Shown here piece by piece: positions 23,301 through 32,611 of a DNA stretch of 36,970 bases. The DNA is taken from assembly GCF_947387525.1 (NCBI RefSeq), contig NZ_CANDNW010000017.1:1-36970 (forward strand). The letters are read 5' to 3'. The position numbers and the translations under genes were made by a program. The stretch comes from Limosilactobacillus viscerum (lineage in GTDB: Bacteria; Bacillota; Bacilli; Lactobacillales; Lactobacillaceae). Numbering within the stretch: position 1 is the first letter of the stretch; each line of letters begins with the position of its first letter. Below the pieces are notes generated by a model. It was not told the origin of the DNA. It was given only the letters and a program-made list of their open reading frames with translations, and did not search any database.

Positions 23301-24891
23301 GTGGATAACACAAAAAATCAACACAAGAAGCATCACTTGATAGAGTATGCTAACGGTAAGTCACTTGAAGAAATCAACGGAACCGTTGAAGTACCACATG
23401 GCAAGGGCTTTTTCAAGACCTTGTTTGCCTACTCTGGTCCTGGTGCCCTCGTCGCAGTTGGGTACATGGATCCAGGTAACTGGGCTACTTCAATTACCGG
23501 TGGTCAAAGCTTCCAATATACTCTGATGACTACTATCTTGATTTCAAGTTTGATTGCGATGTTGCTTCAATACATGGCGGCTAAACTCGGAATCGTGAGT
23601 CAAATGGACCTAGCCCAGGCAACACGGGCACGGACCGGTAAAGCATTAGGGATTATTCTTTGGATCATGACTGAATTAGCCATTATGGCGACCGATATTG
23701 CGGAAGTTATTGGTGCGGCGATTGCCCTAAACCTCCTCTTCCACATTCCATTGATTCCATCAGTATTTATTACTGTCCTTGACGTTTTAGTTCTGTTACT
23801 TTTGACAAAGATTGGTTTCCGGAAGATCGAAGCAATTGTTGCATGTTTGATTCTGGTTATCTTGTTCGTCTTCGCTTACCAAGTTGCTTTGTCTGACCCT
23901 AACTGGGGAGCTGCATTTGCAGGCTTACTACCTTCAACTAAAGCAATTGCACAACACCCTGAAGTCGGTGGGATTACCCCATTAAGTGGTTCTCTCGGTA
24001 TCATTGGTGCGACTGTTATGCCCCCACAACTTGTACCTGCACTCAGCTATTTCACAGACTCGTAAGATCGACCACGATGACCTTGATAGCATTCGTCAAA
24101 CTGTTCGTTTCACTACTTGGGATTCTAACATCCAACTGTCACTGGCCTTCGTTGTTAACGCCCTCCTGTTAATCATGGGGGTTGCTGTCTTCAAGTACGG
24201 TGCCGTTAAGGATAGTTCATTCTTCGGTCTGTACGATGCATTGAACAACACTTCGATGCTTAGCAACCCAATCCTGATTGCCGTTGCTAAGTCCGGTGTC
24301 TTATCAACTCTGTTTGCCGTTGCCCTGTTAGCTTCTGGTCAAAACTCAACCATTACTGGTACTTTGACCGGTCAAGTTATCATGGAAGGTTTCGTCCACA
24401 TGAAGATGCCTCTGTGGGCACGGCGGTTAGTTACTCGTTTGATCTCAGTTGTTCCTGTTTTAATCTGTGTTGGGATGACTAGTGGCCAAAGCGAGCTTCA
24501 ACAACACACGGCGTTGAACCTCTTAATGGAAAATTCACAGGTCTTCTTGGCATTTGCCCTGCCATTCTCAATGTTGCCATTACTGATGATGACTAACAGT
24601 GATGTTGAAATGGGTGAATTCAAAAACCGGCTATGGGTTAAGATCTGTGGTTGGATTTCCGTAATTGCATTAACGTTCCTAAACCTTTACAACCTTCCTT
24701 CAACATACGAAGGATTTGGTGTTTGGTCTAAGGGTACCGCTGATGTCTTAGCCTACATTTCAATTGTCGTTATCCTTGTCCTGCTGGCATGGACCTGTGT
24801 TGAACTGTACCAAGGTGACAAGCGGTTTGCTGCTGAAGGTCGCGGCTTTGGTCAACGTGAAGCACAAATGAAGAACTCTGCTAAAAAATAA
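23301..24891 (+). pseudogene. mntH: Nramp manganese transporter, frameshifted
   Basis: Two overlapping frames together encode a normal Nramp transporter: DPGNWATSI (helix 1 metal site) in the first, then [13 protein letters not shown] and the rest in the second. The switch falls in a run of five C (24021-24025) inside the helix 6 metal-binding motif: one C fewer would give MPHNLYLHS. As read, the first frame stops at 24065 after 255 codons, so no full transporter is made. Proton-driven Mn2+ uptake is the expected function. The GTG start at 23301 has GGTGG seven bases upstream. Natural mutation, slippage or a sequencing error cannot be told apart here. Confidence 0.85.
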
Positions 24892-24917
24892 TTAATACTG
24901 TAAACTATCTAACCGAT

Positions 24918-24952
24918 GAGGCTGAGAAATTCTTGTTTCCCAGTCTCTTTTT
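24918..24952 (+). terminator. Terminator after mntH
   Basis: GAGGCTGAGAAA paired with TTTCCCAGTCTC (two mismatches) followed by a T run. Confidence 0.75.
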
Positions 24953-25031
24953 ATTAACCACTAATTACAAAAGATTTTGCTTCTTTTAACTTTCTATACT
25001 TTTGCTTCATAGTTTCTTCATTTTTCCTGGG

Positions 25032-25126
25032 TATGATATAAACAATCCTAAATAAATAATCTCCCTAGGTAAATAAAAACTAAAACGGTCACCCGCTCCC
25101 AACCAGCGCTTGACCGTTTTAGTTTT
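25032..25126 (+). terminator. Second terminator, possibly ending a small RNA
   Basis: A 13 bp perfect stem ACTAAAACGGTCA (25079-25091) with TGACCGTTTTAGT (25111-25123) and a T run. A TATGAT box (25032-25037) 40 bases upstream could start an approximately 80-base transcript, but no good -35 is seen. The rest of 24953-25078 holds nothing else I recognise. Confidence 0.5.
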
Positions 25127-25213
25127 GTCTCCTGCTAGCAATGATCAATGTTATAATATAAACTTGAATGTTATAAAGCACAGTTAGCTGTGTACCCAGA
25201 TGAGGTGAACACA

Positions 25214-25783
25214 TTGAATAACAACAATCAAGACCGGCCTAGCCGCGTTCAACTTTATGATTCAAACAACAAGAAACGGTCCCGTGGTTCCCTATTTAAG
25301 GGGCAAAAGAGCCACCACCCAAAGAAACCCGGCAACCGTGGAAAAAAGACCTTTAAAATCCTGCTAGGAATCCTTTTGGCAATTCTGCTAGTCTGTATCA
25401 TTGTCTTTATCGTTAAGCAACAAGACCCAGTACGAACCAACACAGATAATGATAGCACCAGCGTATCGAGCAGCTCTAAGCGCTCCAGTAGTCATCGTCA
25501 CCGCCACCATAGCGATAGTATTGATGATAATGATGACGATGATGACACCGGCACTACCACCACATACTCTTACACACCGTCAAGTGGTCGGACTGGCGGT
25601 AGTCAACAAACCACTAACCAGGGTCGGCAACAAAGTAACACCCAAACTACTACGGGAACTGGAAACCAGTCTACTGGTACTGGTCAGCAGGGTGGTAGCC
25701 AACAACAGGGCCAAGGCAGCGCACCAACTGGCTCTACTGGTGGCGGTGCCACTTCTGGACCGCAAGCACAAGCATCTAACTAA
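25214..25783 (+). CDS. Single-pass membrane protein with low-complexity outer region
   Basis: 189 residues: a basic cytoplasmic N-terminus of about 45 residues (KKPGNRGKK before the membrane), one transmembrane helix (about 48-70, ILLGILLAILLVCIIVFIV), then an outside region of Ser/His/Arg, a run of Asp, and a long Thr/Gly/Gln/Ser tail. The layout recalls membrane-anchored surface proteins that carry LysM domains, but no LysM or other fold is present. TTG start at 25214 with GAGGTG eight bases upstream. It precedes the thrS leader on the same strand. Function unknown. Confidence 0.7.
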   Translation: MNNNNQDRPSRVQLYDSNNKKRSRGSLFKGQKSHHPKKPGNRGKKTFKILLGILLAILLVCIIVFIVKQQDPVRTNTDNDSTSVSSSSKRSSSHRHRHHSDSIDDNDDDDDTGTTTTYSYTPSSGRTGGSQQTTNQGRQQSNTQTTTGTGNQSTGTGQQGGSQQQGQGSAPTGSTGGGATSGPQAQASN

Positions 25784-25821
25784 CGCCCAATGAATAAATA
25801 TAACTTTTTTATTAAAAGTAC

Positions 25822-26106
25822 TTGTCAAACTAAATTTGGGTGTTATAATTTGAATCAATCAAAGGATAAGCAAGCAGTTAGTGCTTAACCAGGGAGATAT
25901 GACCTAGGCTGGAAGTCATATTTAGTCGACAGCTGCTTGTACCACCTTCATATGATTACTGGCCGAGATAAGGCTGGTCGGGGCGTGTCCGTTAACACAC
26001 CATAGAGAGAGTATCTTAATACTCTGAACATGGGTGGAACCACGCTAACTATTGATAATTAACGTCCCTAGTACATACGGTTTTCGTATGCACTGGGGGC
26101 GTTTTT
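25822..26106 (+). promoter_or_regulatory. Promoter and T-box leader (tRNA-Thr sensing) of thrS
   Basis: Promoter TTGTCA (25822-25827), 16 bp, TATAAT (25844-25849). The leader has a Stem I with a candidate ACC (Thr) specifier at 25941-25943, T-box GGGTGGAACCACG (26032-26044), and a terminator (26061-26106: ACGTCCCTAGT with ACTGGGGGCGT, then T run). The bulge TGGA (26035-26038) pairs with a tRNA ending UCCA, as expected for tRNA-Thr with U73. Confidence 0.9.
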
Positions 26107-26131
26107 AATTTTATAAAGGAGAGATTTCGTT

Positions 26132-27934
26132 ATGGCACAAGTTGCAGTTATGTCTGTTGACGGGTCAGTTAAAAAGATTGACCGTGATTCAGAAGAAGGG
26201 TTACAAGCACTCCGCAAGCTTTCAGCATTATTACTGAAGAGTGCTTTGCAACAAGAATTTAAGGGGATTCGGCTCGGTGAAGCCGTTTATGATGAAGATG
26301 GTTTCCATGTTGACTCCGATAAGGATGACCAACAAGTTTCCGCCGATGAATTACCAGCATTGCAAGACGCATTAGTTGGCGCCGCTAAGGATGCAAAGGT
26401 TGAATTTGTCGAAGTTGCCCTTGACGATGCATTGGCAGAAGTAAAGGATGACCCATACTCAACCGAATTGATCAAGGAAGCTGCCAAGGATGGCAAGGTT
26501 GCTATGTACCAAGCTAACGATGCAAAGATCTTAGCCGACAGCGACATCCTGGTTTATGGTGACGCAATTAAGCACCTCAAGCTCTTATCCGTTGCCGGTG
26601 CTTACTGGAAGGGTATGTCATCAAACCCAATGCTCCAACGGATTTACGGTACTGTCTTCTACAACAAGGCTGGTCTTGACGAAGAAATGAAGAAGCGTCA
26701 AGAAGCACGTGAACGTGACCACCGTGTAATTGGTAACCAACTGGACCTCTTCTTCGTTGATCCAAAGGTTGGTGCTGGTTTACCATACTGGATGCCAAAG
26801 GGTGCTACTATTCGGCGGACAATTGAACGTTACATCATCGACCGTGAAGTTGCCGATGGTTACCAACACGTTTACACCCCAGTTCTGATGAACCTGGACG
26901 CCTACAAGACTTCTGGTCACTGGGAACACTACCGTGATGACATGTTCCCACCAATGGACATGGGTGATGGCGAAATGCTTGAAATTCGGCCAATGAACTG
27001 CCCAAGCCACATTCAAATCTTCAAGCACCACATCCGTTCATACCGTGACCTGCCAATGCGGATCGCTGAACTTGGTATGATGCACCGTTACGAAAAGTCA
27101 GGTGCCCTGTCAGGTCTGCAACGGGTTCGTGAAATGACATTGAACGACGGTCACACCTTCGTTGCCGTTGAACAAATTCGTTCTGAATTCGCCAAGATCC
27201 TGAAGTTGATCATGGACGTTTACAAGGACTTTGACATCACTGATTACAGCTTCCGTCTTTCCCTTCGTGACCCTAAGAACACTGAAAAGTACTACGGTAA
27301 CGATGAAATGTGGGACAAGTCACAAAAGCTGTTAAAGGCTGCCATGGATGACTTGAACCTTGACTACTACGAAGCCGAAGGTGAAGCCGCATTCTACGGT
27401 CCAAAGCTTGATATTCAAACTAAGACCGCCCTTGGTAATGAAGAAACTATGTCAACCATCCAACTGGACTTCATGCAACCAGACCGGTTCGGCTTAACTT
27501 ATGTTGGCAAGGATGGTAAGGAACACATGCCAGTTATGATCCACCGTGGGATCGTTGGTACGATGGAACGGTTCGTTGCTTACCTGACTGAAATTTACAA
27601 GGGTGCCTTCCCTACCTGGTTAGCTCCTGAACAAGTTCACATCATCCCAGTTAGTGAAGAAAACCACGGCGACTACGCACAAAAGCTTGCTAAGAAGCTG
27701 AAGGCTGCCCAAATCCGGGTTGTTGTCGATGACCGGAACGAAAAGATGGGTTACAAGATTCGTGAAGCCCAAACGCAAAAGGTTCCATACACCCTGGTTG
27801 TCGGTGATGACGAAGTTAAGAACAACAGTGTTTCTGTTCGGAAGTACGGTGAAAAGGATCAAAACAGCATGAGCCAAGACGACTTCATGAACGAAATTCT
27901 GGCAGATATTGCATCATACTCACGTAAGAACTAA
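26132..27934 (+). CDS. thrS: Threonyl-tRNA synthetase lacking TGS domain and editing residues
   Basis: 600 residues against a usual 640-650. The catalytic core is intact: motif 2 ([32 protein letters not shown], about 310-341), zinc ligands C290 and H341 and a later His in MIHRG, and the C-terminal anticodon domain. The N-terminus is abnormal: after about 15 residues it passes directly to the start of the editing domain, so the TGS domain is missing. In the editing domain the HxxxH pair is replaced ([13 protein letters not shown], 27-39) and the CxxxH motif (usually in FVDLCRGPH) is replaced by [12 protein letters not shown] (133-144). It should charge tRNA-Thr but not clear Ser-tRNA-Thr in cis. 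T-box regulated. Confidence 0.95.
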   Translation: MAQVAVMSVDGSVKKIDRDSEEGLQALRKLSALLLKSALQQEFKGIRLGEAVYDEDGFHVDSDKDDQQVSADELPALQDALVGAAKDAKVEFVEVALDDALAEVKDDPYSTELIKEAAKDGKVAMYQANDAKILADSDILVYGDAIKHLKLLSVAGAYWKGMSSNPMLQRIYGTVFYNKAGLDEEMKKRQEARERDHRVIGNQLDLFFVDPKVGAGLPYWMPKGATIRRTIERYIIDREVADGYQHVYTPVLMNLDAYKTSGHWEHYRDDMFPPMDMGDGEMLEIRPMNCPSHIQIFKHHIRSYRDLPMRIAELGMMHRYEKSGALSGLQRVREMTLNDGHTFVAVEQIRSEFAKILKLIMDVYKDFDITDYSFRLSLRDPKNTEKYYGNDEMWDKSQKLLKAAMDDLNLDYYEAEGEAAFYGPKLDIQTKTALGNEETMSTIQLDFMQPDRFGLTYVGKDGKEHMPVMIHRGIVGTMERFVAYLTEIYKGAFPTWLAPEQVHIIPVSEENHGDYAQKLAKKLKAAQIRVVVDDRNEKMGYKIREAQTQKVPYTLVVGDDEVKNNSVSVRKYGEKDQNSMSQDDFMNEILADIASYSRKN

Positions 27935-27972
27935 TTATCTTTTCCCCCTACTAAAAAGATAATAAATAAGCA

Positions 27973-28018
27973 CTTTGGTACAGGGCAGTTCAACCCCACG
28001 ATATACCTTGTGCCAAAG
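27973..28018. other. Hairpin after thrS
   Basis: CTTTGGTACAGG (27973-27984) pairs with CCTTGTGCCAAAG (28006-28018) with one wobble and one bulge and a 21-base loop; no T run follows. First of three stacked hairpins in the 294-base gap between thrS and the MFS gene. Confidence 0.45.
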
Positions 28019-28070
28019 GTAGTCATATTATACTCATTAACCTCCAATCAAAATGAGAATAATATCTAAA

Positions 28071-28105
28071 ACGCCCGCTAGGTAAGCAGCAAACCTAGCG
28101 GGCGT
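28071..28105. terminator. Strong hairpin, terminator-like
   Basis: 13 bp perfect GC-rich stem (28071-28083 with 28093-28105), 9-base loop. On minus it is followed by TTTTAG, on plus by TTCCCC, so it suits minus better. Confidence 0.6.
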
Positions 28106-28128
28106 TCCCCGTTTATATATATCAAACA

Positions 28129-28173
28129 CAAAAGAGGCCCGAAGCTCGACAAATGAACTTCGGACCTCTTTTG
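28129..28173. terminator. Bidirectional terminator of thrS and MFS gene
   Basis: CAAAAGAGG-CCGAAG with CTTCGG-CCTCTTTTG (one mismatch), A/T-rich outer arms on both sides. Confidence 0.8.
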
Positions 28174-28228
28174 GTATTCACGGAAACTAACTTCGGATCA
28201 AAGCCATCTCCTGTTTTTACTAAAAAAT

Positions 28229-29476
28229 CTATTTTTCATCACTAATCTTCGGCAAGGCCAAGAAAATCAACAGGCCGACCGCGAAGAGAGCCGCTAGTGA
28301 GGCTACTCCAATCGTTGACTTGCCGGTCCACTGGGTCACCACCCCAACGATCAAGGGGCCTAAGATTGCGGAAAATTTACCAAGGATATTATAGAAGCCA
28401 AAGAACTCACTACTAGAATTTTTTGGTACCAGTTGACCAAAGTATGACCGGCTCAAGGCTTGCAAACCACCCTGACTAGTCCCAATCAAAATAGCGAGGA
28501 ACCAAAAGTCAAAGAGGCTGTGCAGCCGGATTGCATACAGGCAGATAAACAGGTAAATGACGATCCCGGTTAATACCGCCGCCCGGTTAGATGTCCGCCG
28601 GGCTAACCATCCGTATAATAACGAAAATGGGAAGGCAATCAGCTGGACAACCAATAGGATCATCATCAGCATGGTTGTATTAACCCCAAGGTCCTTCCCG
28701 ATTGCAGTGGCCATTGTAAAGATGGTATCCACCCCATCAATGTAGAAGAAGTAGGCAACTAAGAACCAGGTAATCCGCCGGTACTGTTTTATATGGCGAA
28801 AGGTCCGCTGAATCCGGTGGAAACTGTCAGCCACGGGGTTACTAACAGCAGCAACACTATAGCGCTGGTGGCCGTGACGGAGCAGTGGCCAAGCAAAGAT
28901 AATCCACCACACACCCGCAATTACAAAGCTAAAACGGGCAACACCATAGCTCGAAAGGAGGCCGCCAAAGCCGTTGCTAAGTTGGGCTGCCAGGAAGACG
29001 ATGAAAGCAACTACCCCACCGAGATAGCCCATTCCATAACCGGTAGTCGAAACAATATCCATCTGGTGGTCATCAGCCACGTCAGTTAAGAAACTATCGT
29101 AAAAAAGGTTCCCACCGGAATAACCGATCACGCTAAAAACGTAAATGACCAACAGCCACTGCCACAAGTGTGGTGGAATTAGTGCCAAGCCAAAGGTAAG
29201 GACAATTCCCGTCCAGGTGAAGACATTTAACCAACGGCGCTTAGAACGTGGGTAGTCAGCCAACGCGCCGAGCAATGGCGCTAGCAAAGAAACAATCAGC
29301 GTACCAAAGCTATTCGCGTAGCCCCAGAAAGCAGTCGAGTTGACTGCTGAAACACCAGCATCATGTGCAACCGCCTTGAAATATACTGGAAGAACCGCGG
29401 TGATTACCAGAATCCCGTAGCCAGAATTGGCCCAGTCATAAAATATCCATTGCCATTGTTGCTTATTTAGTTTCAC
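28229..29476 (-). CDS. UMF1-type MFS transporter
   Basis: 415 residues, about 12 transmembrane helices. The FYDWANSGYGILV N-terminus and GNLFYDSFLTDVA in helix 4 are typical of the UMF1 (Atg22-like) group of the major facilitator superfamily, found widely in lactobacilli; the substrate is not known for this group. The GTG at 29474-29476 is chosen because GAGGTG, six bases before it, overlaps the stop of the upstream phosphodiesterase gene. The two form an operon and may handle related compounds. Confidence 0.85.
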   Translation of the reverse strand: MKLNKQQWQWIFYDWANSGYGILVITAVLPVYFKAVAHDAGVSAVNSTAFWGYANSFGTLIVSLLAPLLGALADYPRSKRRWLNVFTWTGIVLTFGLALIPPHLWQWLLVIYVFSVIGYSGGNLFYDSFLTDVADDHQMDIVSTTGYGMGYLGGVVAFIVFLAAQLSNGFGGLLSSYGVARFSFVIAGVWWIIFAWPLLRHGHQRYSVAAVSNPVADSFHRIQRTFRHIKQYRRITWFLVAYFFYIDGVDTIFTMATAIGKDLGVNTTMLMMILLVVQLIAFPFSLLYGWLARRTSNRAAVLTGIVIYLFICLYAIRLHSLFDFWFLAILIGTSQGGLQALSRSYFGQLVPKNSSSEFFGFYNILGKFSAILGPLIVGVVTQWTGKSTIGVASLAALFAVGLLIFLALPKISDEK

Positions 29477-29484
29477 GTGGCACC

Positions 29485-30777
29485 TCACTTCTTAAGGACG
29501 CCACGAATTGGCTGGCCGGCAGTAGGTGCTGGGTATTTCAGGCCGAGTAATGCAGCAAAAGTTGGACCTTCATCAACCAGGTGCACACCTTCAACTGTTG
29601 CCCCTTCGCGAACATCGGGGCCCGCAAAAATAGCGGTAGTGAAGTAATTCGGCTGGTTAGGGCCGTAACCATGAACCCCATGGTAACGATCATGAGTTCC
29701 TAGCGATGCTGGGTCCACTTTTTCAACTACCGCTGGCCGGTTTACTTCGTCGGTAAAGTAATAACCTGGTTTTGCTTCAACCAGGAAGGCACACTTGGGA
29801 TCCGCACCGAGTTTAACGGCTTCGGCGCCATCGTAAATATGCTCAACCCCTTCAACACCCGCAATTACCTGCTTAACCTTTCCAAGGTCAACGTTGCCGC
29901 GGGTATAGACATAGGTCTCACCATCACAAGTCTTGGCAGTTACCCGCCAATTACCCTTATAGGTTGTCTTACCATCAACTGGTGTTAGCCATCCCTGCTT
30001 TGCAAAAAGCTGATTTAAGTGGATCATCTTATCAACATTAATCTGGTAGTGGTCACCAAGGATAACAAAGTTGGTCTGGTCATACGTCCCTGCATCCTTA
30101 GTTGCCCGGATCAACCGTGCAACCCGGCCATCAAGCCGCTGCAAAGCCGCCTTTGCCTCATCAGAACGCACACCATAGCGGTGACGCATGCTGTCCATAT
30201 CAACCAGGTGAATTAATGTCAGGTCTGGCTGCTTGTTTTTCAGGGTATCAACCGCGCAAGCCGTAATGAAGTCATCAAGCCATGGCTGCTTGATTCCATG
30301 GCGGAGCTTGCCATAACGGTGGTTCATCTGCATCAAGAACCATGGTGAACTAGCCTTTAACGATACCATGACCTGGTTAGTCCAGATCCGATTAGGAAAA
30401 ATTTCCGCCAAGTTATAGTCAATCTTGCTACCGGCAGTAACCGGCCACAAAAAGGCAGCAGTGGTCATTCCCGCTTCCCGGGCCACGTCATAAAGTGGTG
30501 TTGCTTTAACGTCCTTCCGGTACCAATACCAGTCCGGTGATAGGCGCCGTGGTTGGAGTTTTGTATTATTAACAACCCCGTGTACTGCTGGGTACTGCCC
30601 AGTAATGATTGATGTGTGGGACGGGTACGTTAGCGTCGGGAAAATCCCCTGGACTTTTTTTACCCAGGTCCCCTTTTCAATGAGTTGGGCCAGGTTTGGT
30701 ACTAGGTCCCGTAACTCATTTAAGTCACGAAAGCCCATCGAATCTAGTGAAATTACTACTAGCTTATTTCGTTTCAT
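29485..30777 (-). CDS. Type I phosphodiesterase/nucleotide pyrophosphatase-like enzyme
   Basis: 430 residues of the alkaline-phosphatase superfamily (NPP type). Metal and nucleophile motifs are visible: ISLDSMG (Asp12), FPTLTYPSHTS (probable nucleophile Thr50, His54), VDMDSMRHRYG, GDHY and HGVHGYGP. Such enzymes cleave phosphodiester or pyrophosphate bonds; no signal peptide is seen, so it probably acts in the cytoplasm. Promoter on minus: TTGGTA (30843-30848), 17 bp, TAGAAT (30820-30825). Ribosome binding site weak (GAG). First gene of the operon with the UMF1 transporter. Confidence 0.88.
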   Translation of the reverse strand: MKRNKLVVISLDSMGFRDLNELRDLVPNLAQLIEKGTWVKKVQGIFPTLTYPSHTSIITGQYPAVHGVVNNTKLQPRRLSPDWYWYRKDVKATPLYDVAREAGMTTAAFLWPVTAGSKIDYNLAEIFPNRIWTNQVMVSLKASSPWFLMQMNHRYGKLRHGIKQPWLDDFITACAVDTLKNKQPDLTLIHLVDMDSMRHRYGVRSDEAKAALQRLDGRVARLIRATKDAGTYDQTNFVILGDHYQINVDKMIHLNQLFAKQGWLTPVDGKTTYKGNWRVTAKTCDGETYVYTRGNVDLGKVKQVIAGVEGVEHIYDGAEAVKLGADPKCAFLVEAKPGYYFTDEVNRPAVVEKVDPASLGTHDRYHGVHGYGPNQPNYFTTAIFAGPDVREGATVEGVHLVDEGPTFAALLGLKYPAPTAGQPIRGVLKK

Positions 30778-30819
30778 TTTTATCTCAGCCTTCTACCTCT
30801 CAAAAAATAACATATTACC

Positions 30820-30848
30820 ATTCTACTATCGTTCAATCTTTTTACCAA
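30820..30848 (-). promoter_or_regulatory. Promoter of the phosphodiesterase operon
   Basis: TTGGTA (30843-30848), 17 bp, TAGAAT (30820-30825) on the minus strand, about 43 bases before the ATG. Divergent from the Met T-box promoter. Confidence 0.65.
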
Positions 30849-30884
30849 GTTTTACAATTTTGGCAACTAATTTAAAAATGGTGG

Positions 30885-31223
30885 TTGACTTTTAGATTAG
30901 AATTTATTAAGATAATGACAATTAAATTAGAAATCGCTTAGAAGAGATGAGTAAGTTAGTTGAACCAGCACAGAGAGTCGTGGCTGATGAGATACGATGT
31001 GGCAAAGCTAACTGAAGATGGTCTTGGAGCATTAACGGGTGGCGAGCCATTCTGGTAAGCTACCCACGATTGACGACCGATAAAACGTCTGGGTTTACCT
31101 GCGGGTGTACCTACTGAGGGGTAGATTGGAAGGTCTACCTAAATTAGGGTGGTAACACGTTAATTAATGATTGAAATTGACGTCCCTAGGAAAAGTAAAG
31201 AAGCTTTTCCTAGGGACTTTTTT
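30885..31223 (+). promoter_or_regulatory. Promoter and T-box leader (tRNA-Met sensing)
   Basis: Promoter TTGACT (30885-30890), 17 bp, TAAGAT (30908-30913). Stem I begins CAGAGAGTCGTGGCTGATGAGA; a candidate ATG specifier is at 31018-31020. T-box TTAGGGTGGTAACACG (31144-31159) with bulge TGGT (31150-31153), matching tRNA-Met with A73. Terminator: GTCCCTAGGAAAAG (31182-31195) with CTTTTCCTAGGGAC (31204-31217) and six T. Confidence 0.9.
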
Positions 31224-31280
31224 ATTTGCTCTCTTTCCTGAACTTATCCACTTGCGCTAACTAAGAAAGGACCGATTTTG

Positions 31281-32417
31281 ATGACTGAATTTACTAACCG
31301 TACTGTATCACCGTTCCGCTATGATGTTGTGGGGAGCTTTCTCCGTCCACAAGAATTAAAGGACGCCCGGGCAAAGTTTGCCAAGGGTGAAATTAGCCAA
31401 GCCGACCTCACCGCAGTGGAAGATAAATGCATTATTGACCTAATCAAGAAAGAAGAAGCCGCAGGACTAAAGGCTGTCACAGATGGAGAATTCCGGCGCA
31501 GCTACTGGCACCTCGACTTCTTCTGGGGACTGCAAGGGGTTAAACACGTTAATTTGAAGCACGGTTACTTTTTCCACGCTGAAGAAACACGTAATGATTC
31601 CGTCCAGGTTGAAGGTAAAATTTCTGGCAAGAACCACCCCTTTGTCAACTACTTTAAGTTCGTTCGTGACCATGTTTCACGTGGAACACAAGTTAAGCAA
31701 ACTATTCCCGCACCTGCGCAGTTCTTGGAAGAATTAATCCGTCCTGAAAACCAGGCTAGCGTCAAGAATGCTTACGAATCTTTAGATGACCTCGATCATG
31801 ATGTTGCGGCTGCTTATCACCAAGTAATTGAAGACTTGTACGCTGCTGGCTGTCGTACTCTCCAACTCGATGACTGTACCTGGGGAATTTCAGTTAATAA
31901 CTTTGCCAACCTAAAGAAGAAGGATCCGAATGCGGACACTTCCGAATTAAAGGCGCTCCAGGAACGCTTCCTCCGGGTCAACAATGAGGCAATCGTTAAC
32001 TTACCAGCCGACCTCACGATTAATACTCACGTTTGCCGTGGTAACTACCATTCAACCTGGGCCGCGGCTGGCGGCTATGGCCCGGTTGCCGACACATTAT
32101 TCGCGCAAGAAAACGTTAACGCATTCTATCTCGAATATGATTCTGACCGTGCTGGCGGCTTTGAACCACTTGCTAAAGTTCCTGATGAAAAATACGTTGT
32201 TCTCGGCCTAATCACTTCCAAAAACGGTGAACTCGAGGACAAGGAAGCAATCATTAATCGGATCAAGGAAGCTGCCAAGTTCCACCCACTTGACCACTTA
32301 TGCTTGAGCCCCCAGTGTGGTTTTGCTTCAACCGAAGAAGGTAACATCCTAACCGAAGAACAGCAATGGAAGAAAGTTACCCTCGTTAAGGAAATCGCCG
32401 AAGAGGTCTGGGGTTAA
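31281..32417 (+). CDS. Short MetE-like methyltransferase (YxjG/YxjH type)
   Basis: 378 residues, corresponding to the C-terminal catalytic half of cobalamin-independent methionine synthase. Zinc ligands are H250 and C252 (THVCRGNY), E285 (YLEYDS) and C346 (SPQCGF). It likely makes methionine from homocysteine with a methyl donor not settled for this short group. The Met T-box upstream shows it is induced when charged tRNA-Met runs low. ATG 31281 is used rather than the adjacent TTG; AAAGGA is nine bases upstream. Strong terminator follows. Confidence 0.92.
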   Translation: MTEFTNRTVSPFRYDVVGSFLRPQELKDARAKFAKGEISQADLTAVEDKCIIDLIKKEEAAGLKAVTDGEFRRSYWHLDFFWGLQGVKHVNLKHGYFFHAEETRNDSVQVEGKISGKNHPFVNYFKFVRDHVSRGTQVKQTIPAPAQFLEELIRPENQASVKNAYESLDDLDHDVAAAYHQVIEDLYAAGCRTLQLDDCTWGISVNNFANLKKKDPNADTSELKALQERFLRVNNEAIVNLPADLTINTHVCRGNYHSTWAAAGGYGPVADTLFAQENVNAFYLEYDSDRAGGFEPLAKVPDEKYVVLGLITSKNGELEDKEAIINRIKEAAKFHPLDHLCLSPQCGFASTEEGNILTEEQQWKKVTLVKEIAEEVWG

Positions 32418-32469
32418 ATTCATTCGCAAAAGGCGGTCTAGCTATCATCTTAGTATCCTTATAAACGAC

Positions 32470-32502
32470 AAAGAGACTGAATCAATTTTCAGTCTCTTTT
32501 TT
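32470..32502 (+). terminator. Terminator of the MetE-like gene
   Basis: 12 bp stem AAAGAGACTGAA (32470-32481) with TTCAGTCTCTTT (32488-32499), T run. Confidence 0.92.
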
Positions 32503-32611
32503 ATATTCCGATCATGACGTCTTGTAGATGACTACTTTCATTTAGTTAACTCTTGTCAGAAGTTCTAAAAAAATTATCATAGAAACTTAATCTAAAAAGG
32601 AGTTGACGAAG

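Noticed and set aside
25401-25858. Open frames of 130 and 92 codons over the low-complexity membrane protein
   Set aside because: Shadows produced by repetitive Ser/Thr/Gly/Gln codons; no family match and no initiation signal.
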